This document shows, piece by piece, positions 7,692 through 9,213 of a stretch of 9,213 nucleotides of DNA. Numbering within the stretch: the first letter of the stretch is position 1; each line of letters starts with the position of its first letter. The translations under genes and the position numbers were made by a program. The notes beneath the pieces were generated by a model, which had not been told where the DNA came from, ran no database searches, and was given only the letters and a program-made list of their open reading frames with translations. The stretch is taken from positions 1 through 9,213 of the forward strand of contig CAJLVH010000069.1 in NCBI GenBank assembly GCA_905210055.1, written 5' to 3'. This DNA comes from an uncultured Enorma sp. (GTDB taxonomy: Bacteria; Actinomycetota; Coriobacteriia; Coriobacteriales; Coriobacteriaceae).

Positions 7692-8279
7692 TTAGAGCGG
7701 CGACCCAAGCGGAGGCAGCTGCTTGAGGTACGCCCACATGCGCTGCTTCGCATCCGCGCTCGCAAGCGCCGCCTCGAAGCCGCCGAGCGCAAGCACCCGC
7801 CTGCCCAGCACGCGCGCCACAAGCCCGCTCTCGAGCATCGCGACATTGAACTGCTCCACCTCCGCGAGCTCCTCGGCATACGCCTCGCGCATCATGGCAG
7901 ACGCCGCATCATCGAGCAGCACGACCGCCTCGGGGTCGAGCGCCTCGAGCGCCCAACGGAACAACTCCGGCGGCAGCGGATCGCCCGGAGCGTAGGTTGC
8001 CGCCACGCCCTCTTCGCATGCACCGGCGACCGACGCGAGCGCGCAGAAATCTTCCGGCGCATACCCCAAGCGCTCGAGCGCCGCGCGCAGCGCCGTGCCG
8101 TCCCCACCGGAAAGCAGCCGCGAACCGCCGCGCTCGGCATCGTTGAGCTCACCTTTTACGAGGACGATCGGCGAGAAGGCATTTCCGCAGACGCACACCC
8201 CCCGCTTCTCGAGCCCCGCGAGCTCGAGACGCTTCATCTCGAACAGGGCGTTTCGTTTCTCCGCACTCGTCACCGCCAT
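7692..8279 (-). CDS. Divergent uracil-DNA-glycosylase-like protein, function unproven
   Basis: A 195-residue soluble protein that I place tentatively in the uracil-DNA-glycosylase superfamily. The support is general layout: a short N-terminal helix and CVC (29-31), a strand IVLVKGE (38-44) where the VGEAPG motif would sit, the segment GTALRAALERLGYAPEDFCAL (61-81) like the LL..L..IGL...D.Y.TN stretch, a strand PEAVVLLD (116-123), GRRVLALGGFEAAL (159-172), and the C-terminal KQRMWAYLKQL (178-188). The catalytic GEAPG and the family 4 HPS motif are not visible, and the four-cysteine iron-sulphur pattern is not intact. It may therefore be a non-catalytic relative, or something else. I chose ATG at 8279 because AAGGAG lies seven bases upstream; ATG 8285 is too close to that site. 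It is divergent from trxA. Confidence 0.55.
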   Translation of the reverse strand: MAVTSAEKRNALFEMKRLELAGLEKRGVCVCGNAFSPIVLVKGELNDAERGGSRLLSGGDGTALRAALERLGYAPEDFCALASVAGACEEGVAATYAPGDPLPPELFRWALEALDPEAVVLLDDAASAMMREAYAEELAEVEQFNVAMLESGLVARVLGRRVLALGGFEAALASADAKQRMWAYLKQLPPLGSPL

Positions 8280-8310
8280 GCGCATTCTCCTTATCTGCGT
8301 CGTCCCCATC

Positions 8311-8341
8311 ATTGTACGCTGCGGCAGACGTGTCCGACACG
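8311..8341 (-). promoter_or_regulatory. Promoter of the UDG-like gene with 13-bp palindrome
   Basis: The minus strand has TACAAT (8316-8311), a good -10 box about 32 bases before the start codon. The matching -35 region is occupied by a perfect palindrome, CGTGTC-C-GACACG (8329-8341), instead of a TTGACA-like hexamer. A dyad at this place is where a repressor or activator could bind. The opposite strand leads to thioredoxin. No cognate regulator is identifiable in the window. Confidence 0.45.
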
Positions 8342-8377
8342 GCATGCGCCGAAGCGATAAACCGTTCGCGCGATGTG

Positions 8378-8407
8378 CTGCAAGAGAGCACAGCAACTGG
8401 GTATAAC
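8378..8407 (+). promoter_or_regulatory. Possible thioredoxin promoter
   Basis: TATAAC at 8402-8407 is a good -10 box. Eighteen bases upstream lies CTGCAA, a weak -35 that resembles the TTGCAA used before the ferredoxin gene. Transcription would start near 8414 and leave a leader of about 105 bases without a recognised riboswitch. The GTGCT/AGCAC stem at 8375-8391 overlaps this site. Confidence 0.4.
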
Positions 8408-8519
8408 GTGACCGACTTTGATGAACCGCACCCGGAACGCACGGCGCAGCACGCGGAAACCGCCCGTCTCATGCCGGCTTCGTATTCCGGGTGCACACCG
8501 AACGTTCCAAGGAGGAACC

Positions 8520-8840
8520 ATGGCAGCGATTACCGAGGTCAACGCCAACAATTTCGACAGCTTGCTCCAGGAGCAGCTCCCCGTCCTCGTCGATTTCTGG
8601 GCACCGTGGTGCGGCCCGTGTCGCATGGTCTCGCCCATCGTTGACCAGATCGCCGATGAGCTCGCCGGCCGTCTCGTCGTCGCGAAGTGCAACGTCGACG
8701 AGAACCAGGACATCGCCATGCGCTACGGCGTCATGTCCATCCCCACGCTCGTGATCTTGAAGGGCGGTGCGGAGGCCAACCGCATCGTCGGCGCGATGCC
8801 GAAACCCAAGCTCCTCGAAGAGATCGAGAAGGCGCTGTAA
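8520..8840 (+). CDS. trxA: Thioredoxin
   Basis: Small cytoplasmic thiol-disulphide oxidoreductase of 106 residues that reduces protein disulphides and is itself reduced by thioredoxin reductase, which is not in this window. The active site is WCGPC (W30, C31, C34), preceded by the conserved VDFWAPW. The cis-proline loop is SIPTL with P75, and D25 occupies the buried acid position. Length matches classical thioredoxin with no extra domain. The ATG at 8520 follows a strong AAGGAGG (8509-8515). The frame is open back to about 8418, but the added Arg-rich residues lack thioredoxin similarity and would ignore that ribosome site. A hairpin terminator follows, so it appears to be transcribed alone. 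Confidence 0.97.
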   Translation: MAAITEVNANNFDSLLQEQLPVLVDFWAPWCGPCRMVSPIVDQIADELAGRLVVAKCNVDENQDIAMRYGVMSIPTLVILKGGAEANRIVGAMPKPKLLEEIEKAL

Positions 8841-8872
8841 CCACGCCTTGACACCCCGATACGTAGTACACT

Positions 8873-8898
8873 AGAGCCTCGGATACCCGGGGCTCTTT
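8873..8898 (+). terminator. Terminator after thioredoxin
   Basis: AGAGCCTCGG (8873-8882) pairs with CCGGGGCTCT (8887-8896), ten pairs with one G-U, around an ATAC loop. It is followed by TTTGCTCTT, an interrupted T-run. It begins 33 bases after the trx stop and ends 30 bases before the next start codon. Confidence 0.7.
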
Positions 8899-8927
8899 GC
8901 TCTTCGCATCGTTCGAAGGAGAACGGC

Positions 8928-9176
8928 ATGCACGACGTAGGCATGAACATGAGCCAGCTCGCGATGAGCATGCGGCAAATCGACGACACCATCGCGCTCG
9001 CGCGCACCTGGTGCCACGACCTGTACCATGCGACCGAGTCCTTCGGCATGGAGCGCACCGAGGAAAAGCTCGCCGCCGCCATGAAGGCGCTCGACGAGGC
9101 GCGCGCCGTGCTCGAGAGCTACGAGGAAGCCATCGAGGCGGATCATAACGCCGTCGGCACCGTGCGGCTGGTGTAG
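8928..9176 (+). CDS. Small helical protein, 82 residues, unrecognised
   Basis: I do not recognise a family. The ATG at 8928 has AAGGAG (8916-8921) six bases upstream, which makes this a real gene rather than a chance frame. The N-terminal half is Met-rich (seven Met in the first 50 residues, including MHDVGMNMSQLAMSM). From about residue 8 to 70 the sequence looks continuously alpha-helical and amphipathic, with heptad-like spacing in ERTEEKLAAAMKALDEARAV and onward, which suggests a helical hairpin or small coiled coil. There is no signal peptide, membrane segment or metal-binding cysteine motif; the only Cys sits in RTWCHDLYH. It is separated from trxA by a terminator and followed within three bases by a possible further start codon, so it may head an operon that continues past the window. 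Confidence 0.75.
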   Translation: MHDVGMNMSQLAMSMRQIDDTIALARTWCHDLYHATESFGMERTEEKLAAAMKALDEARAVLESYEEAIEADHNAVGTVRLV

Positions 9177-9179
9177 CCC

Positions 9180-9213
9180 ATGAACAAGCGCGCATGCCCG
9201 GGCGAGGTCGCCC
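9180..9213 (+). CDS. Possible start of a further gene, 3' partial
   Basis: An ATG three bases after the preceding stop opens a frame that reaches the window edge (MNKRACPGEVA). There is only a weak G-rich ribosome site (GGCTGGTG) overlapping the end of the previous gene. The tight spacing fits translational coupling, but eleven codons are too few to judge function or even reality. Confidence 0.3.
   Translation, partial: MNKRACPGEVA

Noticed and set aside
8418..8519. N-terminal extension of thioredoxin
   Set aside because: The added residues are Arg-rich, unlike thioredoxin or a signal peptide, and the AAGGAGG site points to ATG 8520.
8848..8876. Perfect TTGACA hexamer at 8848-8853 as promoter of the 82-residue gene
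   Set aside because: No -10 box lies at suitable spacing (TACACT is only 13 bases away, CTAGAG at 17 is a poor match), and transcription would start within the terminator stem. It remains possible but unsupported.

Overview
The window is G+C-rich, gene-dense bacterial chromosome. The gene order dnaK-grpE-dnaJ-hspR, with an HspR-type rather than HrcA-type repressor, is an actinobacterial arrangement. Together with the fused ECF ATPase gene, the small 2[4Fe-4S] ferredoxin and the GGGGAC palindromes, it suggests an anaerobic member of the Coriobacteriia (Eggerthella/Collinsella-like). That placement is inference from gene content and recalled family sequences; no search was run.

Layout. Positions 2-2399 (+) hold the energising part of an ECF vitamin or metal transporter: one polypeptide with two ABC ATPase domains (5' end outside the window), then the membrane coupling protein EcfT, whose GTG start overlaps the ATPase gene by 17 bases. 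The S component is not in view. A perfect 25-bp inverted repeat (2427-2486) separates this operon from the convergent heat-shock operon.

Positions 6881-2505 (-) are dnaK, grpE, dnaJ and hspR: the Hsp70 machine followed by its probable autoregulator. Strong hairpins sit in both of the first two intergenic gaps, so expression of the cistrons may be graded. The DnaK ATPase domain carries an extra segment of about 22 residues that is normally absent from Gram-positive DnaK. The DnaJ lacks the zinc-finger domain.

Positions 6882-7349 are non-coding between divergent dnaK and ferredoxin genes. They hold a structured dnaK leader, an AT-rich block of interleaved inverted repeats (candidate operator), a 21-bp-arm inverted repeat resembling a small mobile or REP-type element, and the ferredoxin promoter. 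The ferredoxin gene (7350-7535) ends at a textbook terminator.

Positions 7692-8279 (-) encode a 195-residue protein that resembles a degenerate uracil-DNA-glycosylase fold. It is divergent from thioredoxin (8520-8840, +), with a 13-bp palindrome in the shared upstream region. A terminator follows trx, then an unrecognised 82-residue helical protein (8928-9176), and possibly the start of another gene at the window edge.

Most of the window is conserved housekeeping sequence. I see no CRISPR array, phage, integrase or obvious new multigene system. The points most worth a second look are the DnaK insert, the intercistronic hairpins with the resulting grpE start revision, the repeat families, and the divergent UDG-like protein.
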